Source of the DNA: Acidipropionibacterium acidipropionici
GTDB taxonomy: Bacteria > Actinomycetota > Actinomycetes > Propionibacteriales > Propionibacteriaceae
Direction: 5' to 3'
Assembly (NCBI RefSeq): GCF_001441165.1
Contig: NZ_CP013126.1
Location: 2,199,551-2,263,550 of the forward strand
DNA length: 64,000 bases
Shown: in pieces, positions 17,319-25,651 of the stretch
Position numbering within the stretch: the stretch's first letter is position 1
Layout: each line of letters opens with the position of its first letter
Made by a program: the position numbers and the translations under genes
The notes under the pieces: generated by a model
What the model was told of the DNA's origin: nothing
The model's input: the letters and a program-made list of their open reading frames with translations, nothing else
The model's database searches: none

Positions 17319-18554
17319 TCACCGGTCCGCGGGCCGGGGTTCCCGATGCGCTCGGATGAGTCGTTCTCCGCCGGCGCGCAGATAGGCGTCGGTGGCGTGG
17401 TGGACACGCATTCCGAGCTTCGGCGCGATCTGCATCACGGTGTTGGTGCAGTCGGTGCAGTGGCTGATGAGCAGACTCGTGGCACCCTGCTTCCTCAGCG
17501 ACAGGACCGCCTGGGCCTGTCCCGGGCAGACGCCGGGATTGGCGCATTTCAGGCGGCCGTCCGGCAGTGTGACGACGTTCTTGCAGTTCACGGTCCCGGT
17601 GAGTCGGGCGCCTTGCGCGTCCACGATCGCCGCGAGGCGGTCCCGGCTCGCCCCGCAGGCGCAGACGATGACGCCGACCGGCCCTCGATCCTGGAGTTCG
17701 GGGCCGGCGATCATGATCCCGCCGCTGGTCCCCGTGACCGGGTCGTCGAGCTGTGCCGGGTCTCCCATGTAGGGGCCGCCGAGCAGGAACTGGGCATCGG
17801 GCCGCGGGGGCGTGATGTGCAGCGCCCTGAGCACCTGACGGATCGTCGTGCCGATGGGGACGTCGTAGAGCACCAGGCTGGTGTCGCGCTCGTATCCGCT
17901 GCCGTCGATGATCCCGGCCACCGTGATGTCCTTGGTCGCGACGGGCTTGCCCTCCACGAGGATCTCGTGAATGCGCAGGAGCGTCTCCACGTTCAGCACC
18001 AGCGCGCCGGCCGAGCTGGTGTGGGCGGCCGGTCCGATCAGTGACCCGAGAACGTCTCGCACCACCGCACGCGCGTCACCCACCGGGTAGCGGTCCTCGA
18101 GGAGGGCGACGCTCAGACGTGTGCCGTCCTGCTGCGCGTCATTAAACCTTCGCACGGATGCGTCGAGCGTCTCCAGTGCGTCGGTGTTCTTCGCTTTGAT
18201 CGCCACGATGCCTCGAGAGGCACCCACGATCTGCATTGCGATCCCCAGACCGGAGAGGATGCGGTCGGAGTCGGTCTCCAGACGCGCGACGTTCTGTTCC
18301 AGAAGTGGTTCGCATTCTGCGGCGTTCGCGACCACGACGGAGTATCCCTTGTCACGCGCGAGCTTCTTCCAGGTCGGGTATCCGGCCCCGCCCATGCCCA
18401 CCAGGCCGGACTCCCTGATGCGTGACAGTGCCGATGGGGCGTCGACGGCGCAGGATGTGCCCATGCTTTCCGGAATGCTGTTCTCCGGGGCCTGTGTGCG
18501 GCCGTCCTTGCGGAATACCTCGGACGCTTCGAGGATGATCTGTTTGCGAGTCAT
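17319..18554 (-). CDS. prdC: PrdC, RnfC-like electron-transfer protein of proline reductase
   Basis: A 411-residue soluble oxidoreductase of the RnfC/NuoF-like fold, thought to pass electrons from NADH (or Rnf) to PrdB. Visible elements are the flavin/NADH-binding 'GLVGMGGAGYPTWKKL', 'VANAAECEPLL', the SLBB region around 'GTTIRQVLRAL' and a Cys-rich C-terminal half (CACGASRDR; CKNV; CANPGVCPGQ; SHCTDCTN). No in-frame TGA is needed for full length, whereas C. difficile PrdC is, as I recall, a selenoprotein. ATG 18554 follows GGGAGG. It lies between the aminotransferase and prdA genes, with 26 and 53 bp gaps. Confidence 0.85.
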   Translation of the reverse strand: MTRKQIILEASEVFRKDGRTQAPENSIPESMGTSCAVDAPSALSRIRESGLVGMGGAGYPTWKKLARDKGYSVVVANAAECEPLLEQNVARLETDSDRILSGLGIAMQIVGASRGIVAIKAKNTDALETLDASVRRFNDAQQDGTRLSVALLEDRYPVGDARAVVRDVLGSLIGPAAHTSSAGALVLNVETLLRIHEILVEGKPVATKDITVAGIIDGSGYERDTSLVLYDVPIGTTIRQVLRALHITPPRPDAQFLLGGPYMGDPAQLDDPVTGTSGGIMIAGPELQDRGPVGVIVCACGASRDRLAAIVDAQGARLTGTVNCKNVVTLPDGRLKCANPGVCPGQAQAVLSLRKQGATSLLISHCTDCTNTVMQIAPKLGMRVHHATDAYLRAGGERLIRAHREPRPADR

Positions 18555-18580
18555 GATGCCCTCCCGCGTGCCGAGGACCG

Positions 18581-19807
18581 TCAGTCGCTCGACGCGGCGA
18601 CGGAATTGACGGCGTCTGTGAGAATCGATATCGCCTGGTCCACCAGCTTCTTGGTGACGATGAGCGGTGGGATGCAGCGGATGATGGACGATCCGATGGC
18701 GGTGACGAGCAGCCCGCGGTCCAGAGCGGCGTGTTTGACGTCGGTGGCGTCGACGGATCCGTCGAACTCGAAACCCACCAGGAGGCCCCGACCGCGGGAC
18801 TCCTTGATATGCGGCAGCGAGTTGCCCCTCTCGATCAGGTAGGCGCCCACTTCCGCGGCATTTCCCGCCAGGTCCCCCTCCACGATCTCCTCAACCTCGG
18901 CGAGCGCCGCGGCCGTGCAGAGCGGCGAGCCGCCGAAAGTGCTGCCATGGGTTCCCATGGTCAGGGACTCGGCGATGGCGTCCGTGGTCACCATCGCGCC
19001 GATCGGGACGCCTCCGCCGAAGCCCTTGGCCATCGTGAAGATGTCGGGCTCGACTCCGTACCCCTGCCACGCGAAGATCGTTCCGGTGCGGCCCCAGCCC
19101 GTCTGCACCTCGTCGAGGATGAGCAGCAGGCCCTTCTCGTCGCAGAGTGCGCGAAGTCCTTCGATGAACTCCGGCGTGGCCGGATTGACCCCGCCCTCGC
19201 CCTGCACCGGCTCGATCATGATGGCCACCGTGTTCTCGGTGACTCGGGCGCTGAAGTCGTCGAGGTTGTTGAACTCGGCATAGGCGAAACCGGGGGTCAT
19301 GGCGCCGAAACCGTCCTGGGCGAGGGAGCCGGGCTGCCCGGTGGCGGCGAGCGAACCGAAGGTGCGCCCGTGGAAGGAGTTCAGAGCCGAAAGGATCTCG
19401 AACCTGTGAGGTCCGAAGTGGTCGATGCCGTACTTCCGCGCCAGCTTGATGGCGGCCTCATTGGCCTCGGTTCCCGAGTTCTGGAAGAAGATCTTGTCGA
19501 ATCCTGATATCTCGCAGGTCCTCTTCGCCAGGAGCGCCTGAGGGATCGTGTACGGGTAGTTGAAGGTGTGCATGATGTCACCCGCCTGATCGCGGATGGC
19601 TGCGACCACCTTGGGATTGCAGTTGCCGGCGTTGTTGACGGCGATCCCACCGTAGAAATCCAGATAGGCATTGCCCTGAGGATCGTAGAGGTACATGCCA
19701 TCGGCACGCTCTGCGATGAAGTCGTAGCGCTCGTAGGTCTCGATCATGTAGCGCTTGACGATGTCTTTGAGGCCCTGCTCGCTCAAACCGGTTTCGGATA
19801 GCTTCAT
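18581..19807 (-). CDS. Ornithine/acetylornithine-type aminotransferase, class III
   Basis: A 408-residue PLP enzyme of the class III (OAT/GABA-AT) family. The PLP lysine is K261 in 'FTMAKGFGGG', with D232 and Q235 in 'ILDEVQTGWGR' and the phosphate-binding 'SGTEANEAA'. As the first gene of the prd operon it most likely acts on ornithine, giving glutamate semialdehyde, which cyclises to pyrroline-5-carboxylate and is reduced to proline for PrdF/PrdAB. Acetylornithine or 4-aminobutyrate as substrate cannot be excluded from the sequence. ATG 19807 has GGGAG/AGAGG upstream. It is far from arginine-biosynthesis genes, which favours the catabolic role. Confidence 0.82.
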   Translation of the reverse strand: MKLSETGLSEQGLKDIVKRYMIETYERYDFIAERADGMYLYDPQGNAYLDFYGGIAVNNAGNCNPKVVAAIRDQAGDIMHTFNYPYTIPQALLAKRTCEISGFDKIFFQNSGTEANEAAIKLARKYGIDHFGPHRFEILSALNSFHGRTFGSLAATGQPGSLAQDGFGAMTPGFAYAEFNNLDDFSARVTENTVAIMIEPVQGEGGVNPATPEFIEGLRALCDEKGLLLILDEVQTGWGRTGTIFAWQGYGVEPDIFTMAKGFGGGVPIGAMVTTDAIAESLTMGTHGSTFGGSPLCTAAALAEVEEIVEGDLAGNAAEVGAYLIERGNSLPHIKESRGRGLLVGFEFDGSVDATDVKHAALDRGLLVTAIGSSIIRCIPPLIVTKKLVDQAISILTDAVNSVAASSD

Positions 19808-19931
19808 CCGCCTCTGCTCCCTTTCGACCCGACCCCACGATGACGTGTGCGAACTCCCGACCGCCTCTCGGTCCCGGGCAGGGGCCGAGTCGCTGCTGGC
19901 GACCGGTCGCTCGCAGGACTGGAACGCGATC

Positions 19932-19945
19932 TAGAAGACGTTCTA
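19932..19945. promoter_or_regulatory. TAGAA-N4-TTCTA palindrome (candidate TetR operator)
   Basis: TAGAAGACGTTCTA has perfect 5-bp arms, 125 bp ahead of the first prd gene, and overlaps a -10-like TAGAAC on the minus strand. Binding by the operon's TetR protein is inference. Confidence 0.4.
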
Positions 19946-19978
19946 CTTGGCGAATGTTTCCGGATTGGGTCGTGTGCG

Positions 19979-19994
19979 TGACTCTCTGGTCACA
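19979..19994. promoter_or_regulatory. GTGAC-N6-GTCAC palindrome, second copy
   Basis: GTGAC TCTCTG GTCAC differs from the 2716-2731 site only inside the spacer, sharing CTGGTCAC in the same orientation. It lies upstream of the prd promoter region. Confidence 0.45.
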
Positions 19995-20051
19995 TCAGGT
20001 GTGCGCGGGCTGAGACGCGGTCTTCTCCTGGGCATCGCGGGGTACCTGCGC

Positions 20052-20092
20052 AGCACCGCAGGCGGGCGCGGTGCGCGCCCGCCTGCGGTGCT
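20052..20092 (-). terminator. 18-bp perfect hairpin, terminator of DUF2207 gene
   Basis: The arms 20052-20069 and 20075-20092 are perfectly complementary (begin AGCACCGCAGG) with a 5-nt loop. No U-tract follows. It lies about 170 bp beyond the DUF2207 stop and probably insulates it from the prd promoter region. Confidence 0.65.
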
Positions 20093-20264
20093 GACCCGGT
20101 AGGTGAACTCCGGACTCTGGGATCGGGGGTCGACGGGCGCGGCGGCCCTCTCCGCCGGGCCCGGTGTCGCAGCAGCGGGGCGGGACGGGTCAGGATCCGG
20201 GAATCCGGCCGACAGGACGACCGTTCATGCCACAGGAACCCCTTGTGGGTCCCGTGGCTCGCGG

Positions 20265-22181
20265 TCACCAGCCTCCGCCACCACCGCCGCCGAAGCCGCC
20301 GCCCCCGGAGAAGCCCGACCCCGAGGAGCTGGCCGAGGAGGTCGAGGCGGATTCCATCGAGGAACTCATCGCCGAGGTCATGTCGTTGAGCGAGGACACG
20401 AATCCGGCGGTGAAACCGAGATTGAAGGAGTTGATGTCCCCGCCGTACCAGCCGTAGTCAGCGGTGTAGCGACCGCTGGCCTGCAGGTCGGCGAAGATCT
20501 TGACCCACCTGTCCGCGACCCCGAACATGGTGGCCCAGGGCAGATAGCGGGAGAAGACGTCGATGCCCTCCTCGAAACGGATTTGATCGGCCTCGGCGGT
20601 GGTGAGGTAGAGCTTGAAGCCGTTGATCTGGTCGAGGACCGCGGTACCGGTCGCGGTGCGCCCCGGCGCCCGGGTGATGCCCAGAACGGCCATCACCAGC
20701 CCGATGATCGCCACGGGAATCCCCACCAGGCCGTAGCCGAAGAAGAGCCCGATGAAGGCGATCAGCGCACCGAGGAACATGACCCCCAGGCCCGCCAGGA
20801 AGGCGCGACCGCGAATGGCGGACGGGGCCTTGCGGTACCAGCCGTAGGTCACCATGAGCTGGTCGAGGGCGCTCTTGGTGTCCGCGAGGGTCGTGTCGTC
20901 GTTCATGGTCCGCATGTTCATCGTGTCGACGGTGGCGGAGGCGTGGAAGAACTTCTGGATGAATGTCTGCTCCCAGGGCCGCAGCTGGTCGCGGGCACTG
21001 GGGTTGAGGGTGAAGGTCCAGTCCCTCGACCGGTCCTTGGCGTTCCTGCACTTGGGGGTGATCCTGATGTGGCCGCGGACCGCCAGATCCAGCATCGCGG
21101 CGGCGACGTCGTCGGTCCCCGCCGTCCCGTCGACCAGGGTGCCGGCCTCGGCGGGGGAGACGTTCTTCGGCGGCTGGAAGGCCACCGCCACCTGTGGCTT
21201 CGAGGTGCGCACCCCGACGTTCTGCTGTCCCTCGGGAGGGATGACGCCGGGCGGCACCCCGAGGAACTCCTGATCGCGGCGGCGGCGCTGGCCGCGCACG
21301 GCGAACCATCCGGCCACCACGGCGGCGATCGCGGCCCCCAGACCGGAACTCACGTTCAGACCGAAGGTGTTGCCGGCGTGGAGCCGCTTGGTGGTGCGCG
21401 CCTCGGCGCTCGCGTCGAAGGTGCCAGCCGGGAATCCGGCCACCACATGGAGCGGGTCCTGCTTGGAGACCGCCCCGGCGTCGAAACTCGCTGTCGAGCC
21501 GGCACTCGTGGCGCTGCAGGACTGGCCGTCGTTGAAGCAGGCGACCCTCTTGACGCCGGTGGGGCCGGTGACCGTGACCTTGGCGCTGTCCATCGGCACG
21601 TCGAAGCCGTTGAAGACCTGCCAGTTCACCTCGTCCATGCCGCTCTGCGCATTCTTCAGGGAGATGAGGCCGTGGACGGTGAAGGAGATCCGGTAGCGCT
21701 GCTCGCCGGTGAACTCGCGGCCCTCGCTACCGATCCGCAGCAGCATGGCGCCGCTCTCGTTCTTCGTCTCGACGGTGGCGTCGGCGCCGGAGGGGCTGGA
21801 CGCCGTGACGTCGGAGTAGTCGATCATCCGCCAGTGGTCCGGGTCGTCAGTGAGCCTCTGGCGGGTTGCGAAGGTGACGTAGGGGCCGTGGCCCTGGTCC
21901 TCGGCGAAGTCGAAGGTCATTTCGAGGGTCACCTTCGCATCACCGTTCTTGTCGACCTGTGCCTTCAGGTCGTAGTTGGGGATGCTCCAGCTCGACGGGG
22001 TGTCGTCGTCATCGGCGCGGGCCGGCACGGAGCCCTGGACGGTGACCGCCGAGAGCATCACCAGGATCAGGCAGGCCATCAGCGCCATGAGGTGCCGGGA
22101 CGCCCTTCTCGCCCCTGCGGCCGTGGGCGAATTCGCTTGTCGCAGGTGGTTGGACAGGGGGGAAGTGCGAGCTCGGCTCAT
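20265..22181 (-). CDS. DUF2207 membrane protein
   Basis: A 638-residue protein. A hydrophobic signal/anchor near residues 30-55 ('LMALMACLILVMLSAVTV') is followed by the exported DUF2207 beta-rich domain ('YDLKAQVDKNGDAKVTLEMTFDF'). A second membrane segment comes at about 275-295 before an Arg-rich cytoplasmic loop (RGQRRRRD), and a pair of TM segments follows further on ('FLAGLGVMFLGALIAFIGLFFGYGLVGIPVAIIGLV'). The C-terminus is a Gly-rich low-complexity tail (SGGGGFGGGGGGGW). Function is unknown. The ATG at 22181 was chosen because TATCGT ends 7 nt before it; a longer ORF to 22301 would overlap the divergent gene. Confidence 0.8.
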   Translation of the reverse strand: MSRARTSPLSNHLRQANSPTAAGARRASRHLMALMACLILVMLSAVTVQGSVPARADDDDTPSSWSIPNYDLKAQVDKNGDAKVTLEMTFDFAEDQGHGPYVTFATRQRLTDDPDHWRMIDYSDVTASSPSGADATVETKNESGAMLLRIGSEGREFTGEQRYRISFTVHGLISLKNAQSGMDEVNWQVFNGFDVPMDSAKVTVTGPTGVKRVACFNDGQSCSATSAGSTASFDAGAVSKQDPLHVVAGFPAGTFDASAEARTTKRLHAGNTFGLNVSSGLGAAIAAVVAGWFAVRGQRRRRDQEFLGVPPGVIPPEGQQNVGVRTSKPQVAVAFQPPKNVSPAEAGTLVDGTAGTDDVAAAMLDLAVRGHIRITPKCRNAKDRSRDWTFTLNPSARDQLRPWEQTFIQKFFHASATVDTMNMRTMNDDTTLADTKSALDQLMVTYGWYRKAPSAIRGRAFLAGLGVMFLGALIAFIGLFFGYGLVGIPVAIIGLVMAVLGITRAPGRTATGTAVLDQINGFKLYLTTAEADQIRFEEGIDVFSRYLPWATMFGVADRWVKIFADLQASGRYTADYGWYGGDINSFNLGFTAGFVSSLNDMTSAMSSSMESASTSSASSSGSGFSGGGGFGGGGGGGW

Positions 22182-22188
22182 GCACCCC

Positions 22189-22194
22189 ACGATA
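22189..22194 (-). promoter_or_regulatory. Leaderless -10 box for DUF2207 gene
   Basis: On the minus strand TATCGT ends 7 nt before the ATG at 22181. Confidence 0.5.
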
Positions 22195-22285
22195 CGGACT
22201 GTCAGGCCATCGCGTTGTGGACAGGTCCTTGTCCGGCGGCAGGGAGGCGATAGGAAGGAGGTGACGAGAACCTCAGGAGAGCGCA

Positions 22286-23953
22286 TTGTCATACGATTCA
22301 AGGCCCCTTCGGGAGTACATGGAGCACGGGTTCACCTACCAGGCGGGATTCGTCCGGAACGTGCGGCGGTTCGGCCGTTCGGTGGCGATGATGGATCCGG
22401 CGTCACGACGACGATGGACCTACCGCGAGCTGTCCGAGGAGGTGGAGCGGCTGGCCTCGGTGCTGGCCGGGTGCGGGGTGGGCCGCGGCGACCACTTCGC
22501 CTTCGACCTGTTCAACACCCCGCAGTTCGCGATCTGCTACCTGGCGGCGCACCGGCTGGGTGCGGTGGGAACGGTCCTGAACTGCCGGCTCGCTCCGGGC
22601 GAACTCGCCCAGGCCCTGCTGGATGCCCGTCCCACGGTGTTCATCTACGACGCCGAGATCGCCGGGAACGCGCTGGAGGGCGTCGGCATGGCCCGCAGCC
22701 AGGCCCCCGGGGTGGCCTCTCATCTGTTCCAGGTCCGCCCGGCGGGAGCCCGTCCCGAGCTTCCCGACGGCGTGGAGGACTTCGACGAGGCGGTGGCCTC
22801 GGCGCAGCCTCCCGCACCGGGACTGCCGGCCGACTTCAGCTCCTACGAGGAGGTGGTGAGGCTCTACACCTCCGGCACCACGGGGATGCCGAAGGGGGTG
22901 CCGATCGCCTCGATGGTCGACGTCATGAGCGCCCACGACGTCATCATGCACTTCCCGCTCGGGCCCGAGGACCGCACCCTCAACATGACGCCGTGGTTCC
23001 ATCGCGGCGGTCTGCACTCCGGTGGGCCGTGCCCGGTCTTCTACGTCGGCGGGTCGCTGGTGCCGATGAGGGAGTTCGACGCCGACCGGGTGCTGGACTG
23101 GGTGCGTCACTACAACCTGACCTTCCTCGTCGGCGCCCCGACAACCCTCGAGGCACTGGCGGTGGCCCAGGAGGCCCGGCCGCGGGACCTGTCGACTCTG
23201 CGGGGCATCGTGACGATGGGTGCTCCCCTGGACGCCTACGCGGCCGAGCGCTACATGTCGCTGCTGACGCCGAGGATCTTCAACGGCTACGGCACCACCG
23301 AGACCTTCTGGAACACCTTCCTGCGTCCCTCGGACCTGCCGCGGATGGCCGGCTCGGCCGGGCGCCCCAGCACCGACGACGACGTCATCGTCGTCAGATC
23401 ACTGCCGGACCGGATGGCCGAGCCGGACGAACTGGCGGCCAAGGACAACGTCGAGATCGGCGAGGTCGCGATGCGCAGCCCCAAATGTGGCTGGGCCTAC
23501 TCGGGGGAGAACGGGGCGGCGGACCCGAAGTTCCACTCCGGATGGTTCTACCCGGGCGATCTGGCGACATGGGACGAGGACGGTTTCGTCACGATCGTCG
23601 GGCGCAAGGACGAGATGCTCATCAGCGGCGGGGAGAACGTCTTCCCCGCCCAGGTGGAGGCGGTGCTGGAGACCTGCCCCGGGGTCTCGCAGGCCATGGT
23701 CGTGGGGGCGCCGGACCCGCACTGGGGCCAGCGGGTGGTGGCCTATGTGGTGGCCGACGGCGTCAGCGCCGAGGAACTGGACGCGCACTGCCTGGCCAGC
23801 GAGAAGCTCGCCCGCTTCAAGCGGCCGCGCGGCTACCGCTTCGTCCCGGAGATCCCGATGACGGCCACCGGGAAGAAGAAGCACGTCGACGGGGCGCGGA
23901 TGGCGGCCGACGACGCCTCCCGGGGTCGGTTCATCGTCCCCGGGAGGCACTGA
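22286..23953 (+). CDS. Acyl-CoA synthetase (AMP-dependent ligase)
   Basis: A 555-residue ANL-superfamily adenylating enzyme that would activate a carboxylic acid to its acyl-CoA through an acyl-AMP. Motifs in order: P-loop 'YTSGTTGMPKG', 'TPWFHRGG', A5 'FNGYGTTE', A7/A8 'GWFYPGDLA...GRKDEMLISGGENV' and the catalytic lysine in 'MTATGKKK'. The start is TTG 22286 with CAGGAGAG upstream, giving an N-terminus MSYDSRPLREY. It is a lone gene between the divergent DUF2207 gene and the convergent mutase gene. Substrate chain length or aromaticity cannot be judged. Confidence 0.88.
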   Translation: MSYDSRPLREYMEHGFTYQAGFVRNVRRFGRSVAMMDPASRRRWTYRELSEEVERLASVLAGCGVGRGDHFAFDLFNTPQFAICYLAAHRLGAVGTVLNCRLAPGELAQALLDARPTVFIYDAEIAGNALEGVGMARSQAPGVASHLFQVRPAGARPELPDGVEDFDEAVASAQPPAPGLPADFSSYEEVVRLYTSGTTGMPKGVPIASMVDVMSAHDVIMHFPLGPEDRTLNMTPWFHRGGLHSGGPCPVFYVGGSLVPMREFDADRVLDWVRHYNLTFLVGAPTTLEALAVAQEARPRDLSTLRGIVTMGAPLDAYAAERYMSLLTPRIFNGYGTTETFWNTFLRPSDLPRMAGSAGRPSTDDDVIVVRSLPDRMAEPDELAAKDNVEIGEVAMRSPKCGWAYSGENGAADPKFHSGWFYPGDLATWDEDGFVTIVGRKDEMLISGGENVFPAQVEAVLETCPGVSQAMVVGAPDPHWGQRVVAYVVADGVSAEELDAHCLASEKLARFKRPRGYRFVPEIPMTATGKKKHVDGARMAADDASRGRFIVPGRH

Positions 23954-23954
23954 C

Positions 23955-25622
23955 TCAGACCCCGAGGGCCTGAGCCATCTCCTCGCGCAGCCTCGCCAGC
24001 CCGTCGTCGGCGCGTCGCTTCGCGGCGTCCAGGTCGGTGCGGGTGTCGGCGGGGGACAGGTGGACCTCCAGGTAGACTTTGAGCTTGGGCTCGGTTCCCG
24101 AGGGGCGCGCCACCACATGCACGTTCTCGCCCGTGAGCTCGATGGCGTTCTGGGCGGGCAGCCCGGATCCGTTGTCCGGATCGTCCAGGTCGCGGACGAC
24201 CACAGGCTGCCCCAGCAGCGACGAGGGAGGGGTGCGGCGCAGCCGGCTCATCGCCTCGGTGATCAGCGACAGGTCGGCGACCCGGACCGCCAGCTGGGAG
24301 GTGCGGTGGAGGCCGTGCTCCAGCCAGATCTCATCGAGGCGATCTGCGATCGAGGATCCTGCGGCGCGCAGCCGGGCGGCCAGCGACCAGATGATCGCCA
24401 GGGCCGTGATGCCGTCCTTGTCGGGCACCTTCTGCGGGTCGCAGCAGTAGCCGATCGCCTCCTCGTAGCCGTAGACCAGTCCGGGGACCCGGCCGATCCA
24501 CTTGAAGCCGGTGAGGGTGGTGGCATGGGGGCGTCCGGCTGCTGCCGCCATCCGCCCCAGGCAGGTCGAGGAGACCACGGAGTTCGCGTAGACCCCGTCG
24601 ACTCCGCGATCCAGGAAGTCGGCGCCGATGAGGGTGCCCAGCTCGTCACCGGTGAGCATCCGCCATGCGCCGTCGAGGGGGGCGGCGATCGCGCAGCGGT
24701 CGGCGTCCGGGTCGCTGGCGATCACCACATCGGCGTCGCTGCGGCGTGCCAGGTCGAGGGCGAGGTCGAGGGCCCCGGGCTCCTCGGGGTTGGGGAATCC
24801 CACGGTCGGGAAGTCGGGGTCGGGGTCCAGCTGTTCGGCGACGCCGGTGAAGGGGCTCAGTCCGGCGCGGTCCACGAGACGGCGCACGACCCTGGTGCCG
24901 ACGCCGTGCATGGCGGTGTAGACCCAGTTCAGCTCGGAGGGGGCGTCGTCGGGTATCAGGGACGCGGCACGGGCGACGTAGGCGTCGATGAGTTCGGCGC
25001 CGATCGGCTCGATGTCCTCGCCGCGGGGGATCTCGGAGACCGGCCCGGTGGAGATCTCGGCGATCTTCTCGGCGATCTGGGTGTCTGTGGGAGGGATGAT
25101 CTGGGAGCCGTCGCCGAGGTAGACCTTGTAGCCGTTGTCGGCCGGCGGGTTGTGCGAGGCGGTGACCATCACCGCCGCGATGGCACCGAAATGGCCGATG
25201 CCGAAGGCCGTGACGGGGGTGGGGATCGGCGAGTCGGCCAGCAGGGCGTGGAAGCCGGCACCGGCCATGATCTCGGCGGTGTCCCGGGCGAAGACGTCGG
25301 AGTTGTGCCGGGCGTCGAAGCCGATGACGACCGACCCCTCGTCGTGCCCGTGGTCGTGGAGCCAGGCGGCGAATCCTGCGGCGGCGCGCTGCACGACGAC
25401 GCGGTTCATCCGTGCCGGGCCGGGGCCGAGGGCTGCGCGCAGGCCGGCGGTGCCGAAGGACAGCGGGCCGGCGAAGACCTCGTCGATCCGCGCGGCGGCG
25501 TCGTGGTCGCCGCCCTCGGCGCGCCGGCGCAGGTCGACGAGCTCGGCCCGGGTGCCCGGATCGGGATCCTGGGAGATCCAGTCATCGACCTCGGCGACGC
25601 GTTCTGCGGACAGCAGTGTCAT
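23955..25622 (-). CDS. Phospho-sugar mutase (phosphoglucomutase/phosphomannomutase)
   Basis: A 555-residue alpha-D-phosphohexomutase. The phosphoserine loop is 'TASHNPPADNGYK' (Ser156), the metal loop 'DPDADR', the sugar-binding loop 'GYEEAIGYCCD' and the phosphate-binding tail 'RPSGTEPKLKVY'. Length and the GTAGLR start loop match the PgmB/PmmB type. It lies 29 bp after the purine nucleoside phosphorylase gene on the same strand, the same pairing as deoD-pmmB (Rv3307-Rv3308) in M. tuberculosis, so use of ribose-1-phosphate (phosphopentomutase-like activity) is also conceivable. ATG 25622 is preceded by a GGAA stretch. Confidence 0.88.
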   Translation of the reverse strand: MTLLSAERVAEVDDWISQDPDPGTRAELVDLRRRAEGGDHDAAARIDEVFAGPLSFGTAGLRAALGPGPARMNRVVVQRAAAGFAAWLHDHGHDEGSVVIGFDARHNSDVFARDTAEIMAGAGFHALLADSPIPTPVTAFGIGHFGAIAAVMVTASHNPPADNGYKVYLGDGSQIIPPTDTQIAEKIAEISTGPVSEIPRGEDIEPIGAELIDAYVARAASLIPDDAPSELNWVYTAMHGVGTRVVRRLVDRAGLSPFTGVAEQLDPDPDFPTVGFPNPEEPGALDLALDLARRSDADVVIASDPDADRCAIAAPLDGAWRMLTGDELGTLIGADFLDRGVDGVYANSVVSSTCLGRMAAAAGRPHATTLTGFKWIGRVPGLVYGYEEAIGYCCDPQKVPDKDGITALAIIWSLAARLRAAGSSIADRLDEIWLEHGLHRTSQLAVRVADLSLITEAMSRLRRTPPSSLLGQPVVVRDLDDPDNGSGLPAQNAIELTGENVHVVARPSGTEPKLKVYLEVHLSPADTRTDLDAAKRRADDGLARLREEMAQALGV

Positions 25623-25651
25623 GGTGTTCCTTCCAGGGGGTGTCGGGGAGG

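Larger units (their letters stand above)
19808..20264. other. 457-bp non-coding region upstream of the prd operon
   Basis: No supported gene lies here. It holds the presumed prd promoter region with two palindromes (19932-19945 and 19979-19994), the long hairpin at 20052-20092, and GC-rich sequence leading to the end of the DUF2207 gene at 20265. The minus strand reads TAGAAC within the first palindrome, a possible -10. Confidence 0.6.
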
